Shown here: in pieces, positions 42,034-49,596 of the stretch | Position numbering within the stretch: position 1 is the stretch's first letter | How the letters are laid out: each line of letters opens with the position of its first letter | NCBI RefSeq assembly: GCF_030549615.1 | Contig: NZ_CP130832.1 | Location: forward strand, 372,001 to 436,000 | DNA: 64,000 nt | Reading direction: 5' to 3' | Origin: Stenotrophomonas sp. 610A2 | GTDB taxonomy: Bacteria > Pseudomonadota > Gammaproteobacteria > Xanthomonadales > Xanthomonadaceae | Notes under the pieces: generated by a model | Told to the model about the DNA's origin: nothing | The model's database searches: none | The model's input: the letters and a program-made list of their open reading frames with translations, nothing else | Made by a program: the position numbers and the translations under genes

Positions 42034-42377
42034 CCCGCAGGAGGGGACTTGCCTTCTGCGTAGCCCTTGATCAAGTTCAGAACGGCTTGTTGTCTTGATG
42101 CTGGAAGACGCGCGACCAGAAGGATGACTTCTGCCAAGACGTCAGATGTGGCGTGGAAGTAAGCAACAGGAACGCCGAGCGCCTTGGCCAATGCTTCAGC
42201 GGTTTCGGGATCAGGATCTCGTAACCCCAACTCGTAGCGCGAGATACGTGGTGCGGCGCTATTGGAATCTTCCAAGCCCAAGACGGCCCCCAAGTCAGCT
42301 TGACTCAACCCAGCTTCCAGTCGGGCCGCGCGTAGGCGACGACCAAAGACGGATTTTGGAATGGACGGAGCAGGCAT
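42030..42377 (-). CDS. XRE-family transcriptional regulator
   Basis: 115 residues from ATG 42377 (six codons upstream are optional). Helix-turn-helix: FGRRLRAARLEAGLSQADL then SRYELGLRDPDPETAEAL, the Cro/CI-type layout, plus a C-terminal helix. Divergent from the J-domain gene; a perfect 21-bp palindrome lies between, 54 bp upstream of this start, and is the likely operator. Confidence 0.85.
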   Translation of the reverse strand: MPAPSIPKSVFGRRLRAARLEAGLSQADLGAVLGLEDSNSAAPRISRYELGLRDPDPETAEALAKALGVPVAYFHATSDVLAEVILLVARLPASRQQAVLNLIKGYAEGKSPPAG

Positions 42378-42430
42378 GGAAACGGCACAAGGCAAGCGGT
42401 GTCCAAGTCTGCCTGTTTCATCATCGCATC

Positions 42431-42451
42431 ACATTTGCCATTATGGCAAAT
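42431..42451. promoter_or_regulatory. perfect 21-bp palindrome, probable XRE operator
   Basis: CATTTGCCAT-T-ATGGCAAATG. Located between the divergent XRE and J-domain genes. Binding here could control both directions. Confidence 0.7.
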
Positions 42452-42542
42452 GATGGAAGTCGTGATCTTGCCCAACTGATCCCGTACCAACCAATCAGAC
42501 CTTTCAAGAGGCGCGTGCGCTTAAGGATTGACGGATATCCAA

Positions 42543-43229
42543 ATGTCACAAGAGGACTACTACGAAGTCCTCGGGGTTCGCCCCGAGGCACCCCTCTGGG
42601 AAATAGAGCTGGCCTACAAGGGCCGGCGAAGCCAGTACCACCCTGACCGCTACGCCGCGGGAGACGAGGCGTCCGTGGCATGGGCGACCGCCAAGATGCA
42701 GGCCGTTAACAAGGCCTATGCGGTCCTCAAAGATCCATACCAGCGCGAACGCTTCGACCGTAGCCAAGCGTCCGCCGGGTCTCCTGATCCAGGCCCGCGG
42801 ACGGAGCGAGCCAAGGCCGCAGAGCCTCCACCGCTCCGCTCACTCCGAGAAGCATTGCAAGGGCTCGAGTTCAGCAATGAGCCCTTCGAACGCGTGTTCG
42901 TGGCTCCGCACATCCCCAGGAAGAAGCTCCTGGGCGCTCTGGACAGCTACGGGGAGAGGCTGCGTGCCCAAGACGTTGTCGTGCTCATCGACGACACCGT
43001 GTTCGGCGGTGCCAGGGAGGGCGTACTGATCACCGGAACCCAGATTCGGTGCAAGGCCAAGTTCGAGCAGGCTGAGATCCGGCTACTGGGTTGCCTGACC
43101 GAGATCACCGCCCACGGTGCGCACATCCGGATCCATGGCGAACCCTTCATCACATTGAGCATTCCCGGCCCGGATGACCTGAGACGGCTGTTCAGAGCCG
43201 TCAGCCACTACTTGCAAGAAACCAACTGA
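42543..43229 (+). CDS. J-domain protein with PH-like C-terminal domain
   Basis: 228 residues from ATG 42543 (an in-frame TTG at 42528 is the alternative). J domain: EDYYEVLGVRPEAPLWEIE, HPD in SQYHPDRYA, and KAYAVLKDPYQRERFD. A Pro-rich linker follows, then a C-terminal half with VLIDDTVFGGAREGVLIT and IRCKAKFEQAEI, a pattern seen in bacterial PH-like domains. Without the G/F and zinc regions it is not DnaJ itself; a specialised DnaK adaptor is likely. First gene of a five-gene run to 45508. Confidence 0.75.
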   Translation: MSQEDYYEVLGVRPEAPLWEIELAYKGRRSQYHPDRYAAGDEASVAWATAKMQAVNKAYAVLKDPYQRERFDRSQASAGSPDPGPRTERAKAAEPPPLRSLREALQGLEFSNEPFERVFVAPHIPRKKLLGALDSYGERLRAQDVVVLIDDTVFGGAREGVLITGTQIRCKAKFEQAEIRLLGCLTEITAHGAHIRIHGEPFITLSIPGPDDLRRLFRAVSHYLQETN

Positions 43230-43251
43230 TCTCAACCAACAGGGGAATGAC

Positions 43252-43467
43252 ATGAAGTACCTGATAGGCCTGTACGGCGTGACCGTGCTGATCGCGGCCA
43301 TATGTTTCGATATCTGGGGGCGCTATGCCTACAAGGGGTTCTTCTACAACCTCGGGCAGGGCCTGGTCTGGCCCGTAGTGGTCTTCCCGTCATTCGGAAA
43401 GCTGATCGGCGGTGTGGTCTGGATCGTGGTGATCTTTGCCCTGCTCGTCCTGGTGAAGAGGCGATAA
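43252..43467 (+). CDS. small two-span membrane protein
   Basis: 71 residues. Span 1 is LIGLYGVTVLIAAICFDIW and span 2 VVWIVVIFALLVLV; the C-terminus is basic (KRR). 22 bp after the J-domain gene with a good ribosome site (AGGGGAA), so probably co-transcribed. Family not recognised. Confidence 0.6.
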   Translation: MKYLIGLYGVTVLIAAICFDIWGRYAYKGFFYNLGQGLVWPVVVFPSFGKLIGGVVWIVVIFALLVLVKRR

Positions 43468-43469
43468 GC

Positions 43470-43739
43470 ATGAGATCAAGAATCCGAAAGATGCTCACCG
43501 TTGCTCTCATTCCGCTGGCGCTGTGCGCTTGTACCAGCGAGCTGGACAAGGTCCGAGGCCAGTTCATAGACAACTGCATGAGCAGCGGCGCACCGAAGTC
43601 CAACTGCAAATGCGTCATCGACAAGTTGCAGGACCACTACGGCGAGCAGGGCCTGGTGGCTATCAACAGACAGGGCTACCCACCGTCCGACTTCGCCGAG
43701 CAGCTGTTCGTGGCAGCGGGCCAGTGTCGGAACCCCTGA
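43470..43739 (+). CDS. small cysteine-containing lipoprotein
   Basis: 89 residues. Signal with lipobox-like LCAC (Cys about 20, then TSELDKV). The mature part has further Cys (DNCMSSGAPKSNCKCVIDKL) and a helical tail (DFAEQLFVAAGQC). Starts 2 bp after the membrane-protein gene. Predicted to be anchored in the periplasm; no family recognised. Confidence 0.65.
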   Translation: MRSRIRKMLTVALIPLALCACTSELDKVRGQFIDNCMSSGAPKSNCKCVIDKLQDHYGEQGLVAINRQGYPPSDFAEQLFVAAGQCRNP

Positions 43740-43840
43740 TAGCGCCTGACGTCCTGCCCACGAAGTAGGCCGCCGACAGTATCGCTCGTTGCCTCTGACG
43801 ACCGAATGCCGGCCGCCCGACCATACAGACAAGGAACTCC

Positions 43841-44794
43841 ATGAAAAGTATCAACTACGTTGCAGCCATGCTTGCTGCGCTTCTTCTTGGTGGATGCAGC
43901 AAGCCAATCTTGGATTGGCGCAATGCAGAACTGAGTAACGGCAAGATCTACGAATCAGGCTCCAACGAGCCATTCGACGGACGGGTGACTGGCGTACCGC
44001 ACAAGCAGCTCGAACCGCTCCTGGGCTCTCTGAGAACCATCCTTCAGAATCTGAACACCAATCAGACCACCAGCATGACGGGGCTGCTGGGCAACTTGGA
44101 CTATGTCTGCGATGTGGAGGTGGAAGGAGGGTTGGTAGGTGGCCAGTACACCTGCCGCTATCCGCAGTCACAGGTCGTCGCCTACGAAGGCAAGCGGACC
44201 GACGGTGGTCTGGATGGGGAGACAGTGTTCCATACGAAGACGGGCAGTCCTGGCGTCATCCTGACGATGCAGAACGGGCGCGTGGAAGGGCCGATCAAGA
44301 TCTACTTCGCCGAAAAGCCTGGGCAACTCTCCTACCAGGCGACGGCTGTGAACAACGGTCTGGAAGGAGAGGCGATCAGCTACTACCTCAACGGCCAGGT
44401 CAAGGTGAAGGCCAACTTCAAAGGCAGCGTGCCTGTAGGGCTGTGGGAGGCCTACTGGGAAGAGAACGGGGCAGTCTCAGAGCGGGGTCTGTACGAAGGC
44501 GGAAAGCTGGTCTCGCAGACTCACTATCTGCAAGACGGCACGGAATACCTGACGGAACCGGAAATGTGGGCGCTCCATCGCTCGATTTCGGGAAGTGATG
44601 ATTTCGCTCTGACGCCCAAGCAGGAAGTTCTGCTTACGGAGGCGGAGAAGCGATACAACGCAGTACGCCTGCTGACGCCGGCCCAGCGCGAAGCGAGGTA
44701 TCAGGCGGAGCAGGAGAGCATTCGGGCTGACAAGATCGCTCGCGGTCTGGATCCGGACTGCTGGGTCTGTGACGGATCAGACAAGAGGAACTGA
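43841..44794 (+). CDS. lipoprotein with MORN-type repeats
   Basis: 317 residues. Lipobox LLGGCSKP (Cys about 19). The middle has MORN-like units (GEAISYYLNGQVKVKANFKG, GLWEAYWEENGAVSERG, then YEGGKLVSQTHYLQDG), like YwqK-type proteins. Charged helical C-terminus ends CWVCDGSDKRN. Third lipid-anchored or membrane product in this run of genes. Confidence 0.7.
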   Translation: MKSINYVAAMLAALLLGGCSKPILDWRNAELSNGKIYESGSNEPFDGRVTGVPHKQLEPLLGSLRTILQNLNTNQTTSMTGLLGNLDYVCDVEVEGGLVGGQYTCRYPQSQVVAYEGKRTDGGLDGETVFHTKTGSPGVILTMQNGRVEGPIKIYFAEKPGQLSYQATAVNNGLEGEAISYYLNGQVKVKANFKGSVPVGLWEAYWEENGAVSERGLYEGGKLVSQTHYLQDGTEYLTEPEMWALHRSISGSDDFALTPKQEVLLTEAEKRYNAVRLLTPAQREARYQAEQESIRADKIARGLDPDCWVCDGSDKRN

Positions 44795-44884
44795 TGCGGT
44801 AGTGAAGGAAGATAGCGGGCGTGCTTGTGCACGCCCGCTCCATGCGCGTGGTTAGTTTTTTCCAAAACGACTCCAGGAGAGGGT

Positions 44885-45508
44885 ATGAAGAAGGTAGGTA
44901 TGTTGGTGGCAGCCATGTTGGCCGTACTGGCACTTGGTGGTTGCAAGAAGGAAGCGGCTCTCACCCAGGCCGGTGACATCAACCTAGCCGGATGCGAAGT
45001 GCCGGCAGGTTTGACGGCTGCACAGGCGGAGGCGATCAGCTGCGCACCAGCGCTGGCAGAGCCCCCGATCGCAGCAGAGCCCTCAGTAGCTGCCTCGGAT
45101 GAGAGCGTTATCAATGAAGCACTGGCTCGGCAGGCTTTCATCTTCGATCAGGCGGATGAGAACGTTGAAGCGAGGAAGTTCGCTGAAGGTGATCTCAATG
45201 GCGACGGTGTCAGCGATAAGGCCGTGTTGTTCGTACTGGAGGCGACCAATGGTGGTAATGCTTACGCCACGCATCTGGCTGTCTTTGTAAGAGAGGCTGG
45301 CGCACTGGCCTATGCCGACTCACTGCCGGTGTCTGGGTACGGTGAGGGCGTTCAGGGTTTAACAGTCCAAGAAGGAGCGGTTGCGATCAAGATCCTAGTA
45401 CAGGGACCTGACGATGCCACCTGCTGTCCTTCAGTGGAGAAGAATGTGAGCTACGTTCTTCAAAACGGGAAGTTGATTGAAGCTAAGCCTGTCAATGCAG
45501 CGTACTGA
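44885..45508 (+). CDS. lipoprotein with Asp-rich calcium-like loop
   Basis: 207 residues from ATG 44885 (GGAGAGGG upstream; the longer ORF from 44825 has no ribosome site). Lipobox LALGGCKKE (Cys about 20). EGDLNGDGVSDKAVLFVLE matches the Asp loop of FG-GAP/EF-hand-like repeats. No other family mark. Last gene before the oriT. Confidence 0.7.
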   Translation: MKKVGMLVAAMLAVLALGGCKKEAALTQAGDINLAGCEVPAGLTAAQAEAISCAPALAEPPIAAEPSVAASDESVINEALARQAFIFDQADENVEARKFAEGDLNGDGVSDKAVLFVLEATNGGNAYATHLAVFVREAGALAYADSLPVSGYGEGVQGLTVQEGAVAIKILVQGPDDATCCPSVEKNVSYVLQNGKLIEAKPVNAAY

Positions 45509-45640
45509 TTCAACTGATGCTCAAAGCATGATGAGTAGTTTCTTACTCCTAGGTGCATAAGGTATGAGAGAAACCGGCTACCAGTACCTACACAACCCCT
45601 AAGCAACGACATGCACTAGATGCAATAGAAGGGAGGGGGG

Positions 45641-45680
45641 CAATGCAGAGCGCGCACTTACCGTTTCTCCAAACTCATCA
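45641..45680 (-). other. RSF1010-like origin of transfer (oriT) core
   Basis: On the minus strand it reads AGAAACGGTAAGTGCGCGCT after GTTTGG. The RSF1010/R1162 oriT core is AGAAACCGGTAAGTGCGCCC, so the match is almost complete over the inverted-repeat arm and the nick region. Located 84 bp upstream of a MobA-like relaxase gene, its natural partner. Confidence 0.8.
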
Positions 45681-45710
45681 GGCTAAGTAGCTTTCAAGCC
45701 ACCCCATAGA

Positions 45711-45740
45711 GGCCAGTGACCAACGTCACTGGCCTTTTTT
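45711..45740 (+). terminator. terminator between oriT and relaxase gene
   Basis: Perfect stem GGCCAGTGAC-CAAC-GTCACTGGCC then TTTTTT. It ends 24 bp before the relaxase ATG, so the relaxase mRNA either comes from read-through or has its promoter inside the oriT region and must pass this stem. It could thus act as an attenuator. Confidence 0.85.
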
Positions 45741-45763
45741 CCTTCCCGACATTGAGGTTAACT

Positions 45764-46489
45764 ATGAAGATCTTTCATTTGCAGCTAAAGACTGGCGCCA
45801 AGGGAAAAGCCGTAGGGCATAGTGATTACATACGTCGCGAAGGACGGTATCGGTCACGGGAGGACTTGGTCGACGTAGGGTGCGGGAACCTACCTTCTTG
45901 GGCAGAGGGGAGTGCTCGAGCGTTCTGGGCCGCAGCGGATGCACATGAGCGCATGAATGGTGCCGCGTACAGGGAGTTCATCGTTGCGCTCCCAAACGAG
46001 CTTGTCGGCAGTAGGTCGAGAGAGTTGGTGCAGGATCTCATTCACTTCCTGGCAGGTGTGAAGCCCTACGAGTACGCGGTGCATTCACCCGAGGCGTCCC
46101 TCGAAGGAGGAATGAATATGCACCTGCATCTGATGGTGTCAGATCGCATGCCGGATGGGATCCAACGATCCGCCCCGCAGATGTTCCGGAGGTACAACTC
46201 CTATAGGCCTGAAACAGGCGGATGCAGGAAGGATGCGTGCGGCAGAACGAGCGTGCAGGTAAGTGAAAGCTTGATTGAAACTCGCCAAATGGTTGCGAGC
46301 ATCATTAACGAACACTTGCAGCGCAATGGCATCACGGAGCGTGTTGATCACCGGACATTGAAGGAACAGGGTGTCGGACGCAGTGCGGAGCGTCATCTGG
46401 GGGCTTTCCGTATCCGAGGCATGTCGGAGAACGAGCGGTCGGCCTACGTGGATGCCCGGCAAGCCATGAGGGGGCAAAGGGTGCTTTGA
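45764..46489 (+). CDS. stand-alone MOBQ relaxase, RSF1010 MobA-like
   Basis: 241 residues from ATG 45764. Reads as the relaxase domain of RSF1010 MobA: IFHLQLKTGAKGKAVGHSDY with catalytic Tyr about 22 and IRREGRY, YREFIVALPNEL, AVHSPEAS, and the metal His pair in MNMHLHLMVSDR, then DHRTLKEQGVGR. The primase and linker parts of full MobA (over 700 residues) are absent, so it is the nickase only. It should cut the adjacent oriT and be carried by the transfer system of a co-resident plasmid. Confidence 0.88.
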   Translation: MKIFHLQLKTGAKGKAVGHSDYIRREGRYRSREDLVDVGCGNLPSWAEGSARAFWAAADAHERMNGAAYREFIVALPNELVGSRSRELVQDLIHFLAGVKPYEYAVHSPEASLEGGMNMHLHLMVSDRMPDGIQRSAPQMFRRYNSYRPETGGCRKDACGRTSVQVSESLIETRQMVASIINEHLQRNGITERVDHRTLKEQGVGRSAERHLGAFRIRGMSENERSAYVDARQAMRGQRVL

Positions 46490-46617
46490 CCTAGGCCGGA
46501 CCATGAACCTGAAAACCGAGCGATTTCGCCCCAACTGGGGCATTGTCGCATCGTGTGCATGTGCTTCCGGTCTGAAAAGGCCGGGGCCGCTCCCTTCTGG
46601 TAGTCACCAGAACAGAG

Positions 46618-46645
46618 AAAGGCCGCTCCTCTCGGAGCGGCCTTT
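46618..46645. terminator. bidirectional terminator between relaxase and DUF3987 genes
   Basis: AAAGGCCGCTCC-TCTC-GGAGCGGCCTTT. Symmetrical A/T ends let it work for both convergent genes. Confidence 0.85.
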
Positions 46646-46665
46646 CTTGTGCGGGACGGCTGGGG

Positions 46666-48132
46666 TCAGAGTGCGCCAGGGCGATCAAAGACGGCCGGGT
46701 TGAGTTCAATCACGAGCTTCCCAGTGCGGCCGTAACGACCTTCACGTACCACGCGAATAGCGTTGTCCTCCATCAGCAGGTCCAGAGCGGCTGCGAAGCG
46801 CCCCTGATGGCGAACAGGCCCGCTTTTACGAACGTCATTGCGGTATGCCCAGTCGCGGCAACGAATCCAGTACTTCGTGCGCATGTACTCCATCAAGGAC
46901 CGGGCGTCCTTCTCGTCCTCCGGCAGATCATTGTGGTCGCCGAACTTCTCAATGAACTCCTCCTGGTAGAAGAGCGCGACGTTGATCGCACGCTGCAGCG
47001 TCGCGCGCTCGATCACGTCACCTTCGATACCCTCAAAGTGATGGAAGATGCCGGCGATACGGCTGGCGATCTCCATGGTCTTGGAGGCCGCATCACGGAT
47101 GCTGTGGTAAGCGCCGCCCTTGGCGAGTTCCGGCTCGATGATGTCGTAGGTGTCCTTCCACAGTGCCTTGGCATCGGTGGAGAAACGCAGCACCTTCTTG
47201 CTGTAGTTGCCATCGGCATGGCGGTGGTCGCGAGCTTCCAAGAGCGCGGTCATACGCTTGTGGAAAGCCAGCACGTTAGCGCCGTGCACCGGCTCCTTGT
47301 CGGTCAGCTCCTTGGCAGCACGGTAACCCTGGGTTGACTCGGGATGGCAGAACACGAAGCGAGCAAGAAACCCGGATGCCCGTGCCGTACTGTTCTTCAT
47401 CTTCAAAAAATCCTGGAACAGTTCCTCCTGGATCATGAAACTGAGCGTCAGGCGCGGGTCGGTGACTTGGACTACCTCATCAGCGCGGTCAAGCATAACC
47501 AGCGAAGGGGCATCCCACAGCTTGTTCAGGGTCGCCGAATTACGGAATGCACCGCTCTTCAGGAGCGTTGCTCCCTCATCGCTGAGCATGGCGATGGACT
47601 TGCTATCACCCTGCACCGCATTGATCAGGCCGCGCTCGGTGGCGTCCTGCACGATGATGCGATTGCATGCCGGCTTCACTGGTTCGGCTGCCTTGTGCAC
47701 AGCAAAGCGCTGACGCAACTCGGTGGTGTCACCATCCTTTGCGATGGTGCTCGTAATCAAGCGATTGATCGCCTTGCTCTCGATCTCCCAGAAGCCGTGA
47801 TCGACTTCGTACTGCTCCATCGCGGCCTTGTACATATTGGCGTAAGACAATTCATAGTCGTAGATCGGCTTCATAACCAGCTTGTCCGTAGCCGTCTTGC
47901 GCTCGCCGGATTCCGCGACAGTCGCCAGATACAGCGCACAGGGCGTTGTTGCCCCATAAGGCAGCACGACATCGACGTCGGACTGGCATGCGATCGACAT
48001 GCCGGTCAGGAACGATGTGGCAACCAGGGAATCCGGGGCCTGGATTGTCTCCATGGTTTCCTCAATGGCCAGTGCAACCGACTTGTAAAACTCGTTCACC
48101 GGGAACGCGAAGGTGGGGATGCGCTTGTTCAT
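46666..48132 (-). CDS. DUF3987 / YfjI-like protein
   Basis: 488 residues. Opens PTFAFPVNEFYKSVALAIEE; the SGERKTATDK segment takes the place of a P-loop, then DEGATLL and a long helical region. DUF3987 proteins are typical of prophage-like islands and P4-type elements and are probably primase/helicase-like replication proteins. Start overlaps the stop of the 93-residue gene upstream (TAATG in its own direction). Confidence 0.85.
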   Translation of the reverse strand: MNKRIPTFAFPVNEFYKSVALAIEETMETIQAPDSLVATSFLTGMSIACQSDVDVVLPYGATTPCALYLATVAESGERKTATDKLVMKPIYDYELSYANMYKAAMEQYEVDHGFWEIESKAINRLITSTIAKDGDTTELRQRFAVHKAAEPVKPACNRIIVQDATERGLINAVQGDSKSIAMLSDEGATLLKSGAFRNSATLNKLWDAPSLVMLDRADEVVQVTDPRLTLSFMIQEELFQDFLKMKNSTARASGFLARFVFCHPESTQGYRAAKELTDKEPVHGANVLAFHKRMTALLEARDHRHADGNYSKKVLRFSTDAKALWKDTYDIIEPELAKGGAYHSIRDAASKTMEIASRIAGIFHHFEGIEGDVIERATLQRAINVALFYQEEFIEKFGDHNDLPEDEKDARSLMEYMRTKYWIRCRDWAYRNDVRKSGPVRHQGRFAAALDLLMEDNAIRVVREGRYGRTGKLVIELNPAVFDRPGAL

Positions 48133-48413
48133 TAGAGTGCCTTGTCGGTGCTGGAGCTGGAGGTGGAGGTGGTGGCGGCCTGCGCTGCCATGAGTTCCTT
48201 GAAACGGGCGGGGTGCAGCTTCAGGCCCATTTCGCCGAGCTTTTCCAAGATCGACTTCTGGGTCACGTTATGCTGCAGGAGATCGGAGATCACCGGATAC
48301 AGGAGCGAGAACAGCTGGCTCTTACGATGCTGCTCGTTCGGCTTGAGGCTACGCAGCGCGTCGGCAATGCTATCGGCCTGCGTCTGCAGGTCGTCGTTGA
48401 TGTCGTTGGTCAT
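48132..48413 (-). CDS. helical hypothetical protein upstream of DUF3987
   Basis: 93 residues: DDLQTQADSIADALRSL at the start, KLGEMGLKLHPARFKELMAA toward the end, and a Thr/Ser-rich tail (TTSTSSSSTD). The pattern resembles a plasmid/phage DNA-binding helix bundle; no family recognised. Translationally coupled to the DUF3987 gene. Confidence 0.6.
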   Translation of the reverse strand: MTNDINDDLQTQADSIADALRSLKPNEQHRKSQLFSLLYPVISDLLQHNVTQKSILEKLGEMGLKLHPARFKELMAAQAATTSTSSSSTDKAL

Positions 48414-48520
48414 TGATAAGTCTTCTACAAGGAGATGTGAGCCGCCGGTATCGCGGTCGGCTAGATGGGCAAGTGAAGTGTCACGCGCCTATTCGGAGCA
48501 GTCGCAAACAGGCTGCGGTA

Positions 48521-48754
48521 CTACTGCTCTGCTACACCTCCTCGGACCTGCATCAGGCCGCGGATGTAGTCATCGATTTCGTGTTCGATGAAGCCGACAC
48601 TGCAGCCCAAGCGAACGAGCTTGGGCAGGTCGGGTTTGTAGTAGGGCGACTTCTCGTCGATCCAGGTGTAGAGGGTGCTGCGGCCCTTGTTGAGTCGGGC
48701 CGCAGCGACGCGTACGGGGATGATCCGTAGCGGGAGTTGTGTGTTGCAGTTCAT
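48521..48754 (-). CDS. AlpA-family regulator
   Basis: 77 residues. Winged helix-turn-helix of AlpA/excisionase type: IPVRVAAARLNKGRSTLYTW then LPKLVRLGCSVGF and EHEIDDYIRGLM. AlpA-like proteins turn on island excision or cargo genes. First gene of the minus-strand unit that runs to the DUF3987 gene. Confidence 0.85.
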   Translation of the reverse strand: MNCNTQLPLRIIPVRVAAARLNKGRSTLYTWIDEKSPYYKPDLPKLVRLGCSVGFIEHEIDDYIRGLMQVRGGVAEQ

Positions 48755-48961
48755 TACGCGCCTTCAGGGTGTTGACCTTGAAGGCGAAGGTACTATCTAT
48801 TTAAAAATCAATTAGTTACTTAGCAAAAAGTAAAAATATATAGCTGCCAACTGGCAAATTTTCTCCACTGAAGGTGCTTTGTCAGGCAAATGGCATTACG
48901 GGATGGAAAGTTGTCAGTGGAGCACCCTGGCTTCGGCCTAAGGAAGAATGACTATCAACGG

Positions 48962-49510
48962 TCACTTTGCTTTTTTTTCAGGCAACATCCGCTTGATGTC
49001 ATCGTGCCTGCATAGTTCGTTGAACTTTGCGTTGGCGGCCTTGAAGTTATCGATTTTTGCAGTGATGTCGTTGAACTTGCTCCTCAACGAGCTTCTCGTC
49101 CATCCACCCTTCGGGACGGGCAGGGCAAGAAGTTTCTTAAGGATGTCGTCGAGTTCGCCGGCTCTGTTTGCCCCTCTTACCTCGAGGCCCCGCTTTCCGT
49201 TCTCACGTGCGATGTTACGGCGACCCTCTTCGCTGGTCTGCTCGTGGGTCTTGTTTCTAGATCCCTTGAGAGAACCTGTGATCCTTGCTGCTTCCGTTAG
49301 GAAGTACCATGCCGCATCACGCTTCACATCTACCTTGGTTGCCTCCTTCAAGAAATCTTTCGCTTCTTTGATTGACATGAGTATGAAAAGGCGCGCCTCG
49401 GTGTTTGGGATTCCGCTTGCAATGTATTCTTCAAGATCTTTCTCAATGCTTCTATGTGCATCAGAGAAGTTCTTGGGCTTGCGGATGATTTCTACTTCGA
49501 ATTCACTCAT
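48962..49510 (-). CDS. hypothetical island protein
   Basis: 182 residues, charged and helical (SIEKDLEEYIASGIPNTEA, SIKEAKDFLKEATKV). Composition is more A/T-rich than the flanking chromosome, in line with acquired DNA. No family recognised. Probably the last gene of the island; a strong terminator follows on the left side of the next gene. Confidence 0.55.
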   Translation of the reverse strand: MSEFEVEIIRKPKNFSDAHRSIEKDLEEYIASGIPNTEARLFILMSIKEAKDFLKEATKVDVKRDAAWYFLTEAARITGSLKGSRNKTHEQTSEEGRRNIARENGKRGLEVRGANRAGELDDILKKLLALPVPKGGWTRSSLRSKFNDITAKIDNFKAANAKFNELCRHDDIKRMLPEKKAK

Positions 49511-49552
49511 AGGAAGTCCTTTTCAACATGTGGTTAGGTTTGTTGGCGTGCT

Positions 49553-49589
49553 ACAAAGCGGACAGCGCGTTCTTCGCTGTCCGCTTTGT
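49553..49589. terminator. bidirectional terminator at the probable island edge
   Basis: ACAAAGCGGACAGCG-CGTTCTT-CGCTGTCCGCTTTGT, a perfect 15-bp stem with A/T-rich ends. It marks the end of the aldehyde dehydrogenase transcript. Confidence 0.85.
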
Positions 49590-49596
49590 AGGTGAG

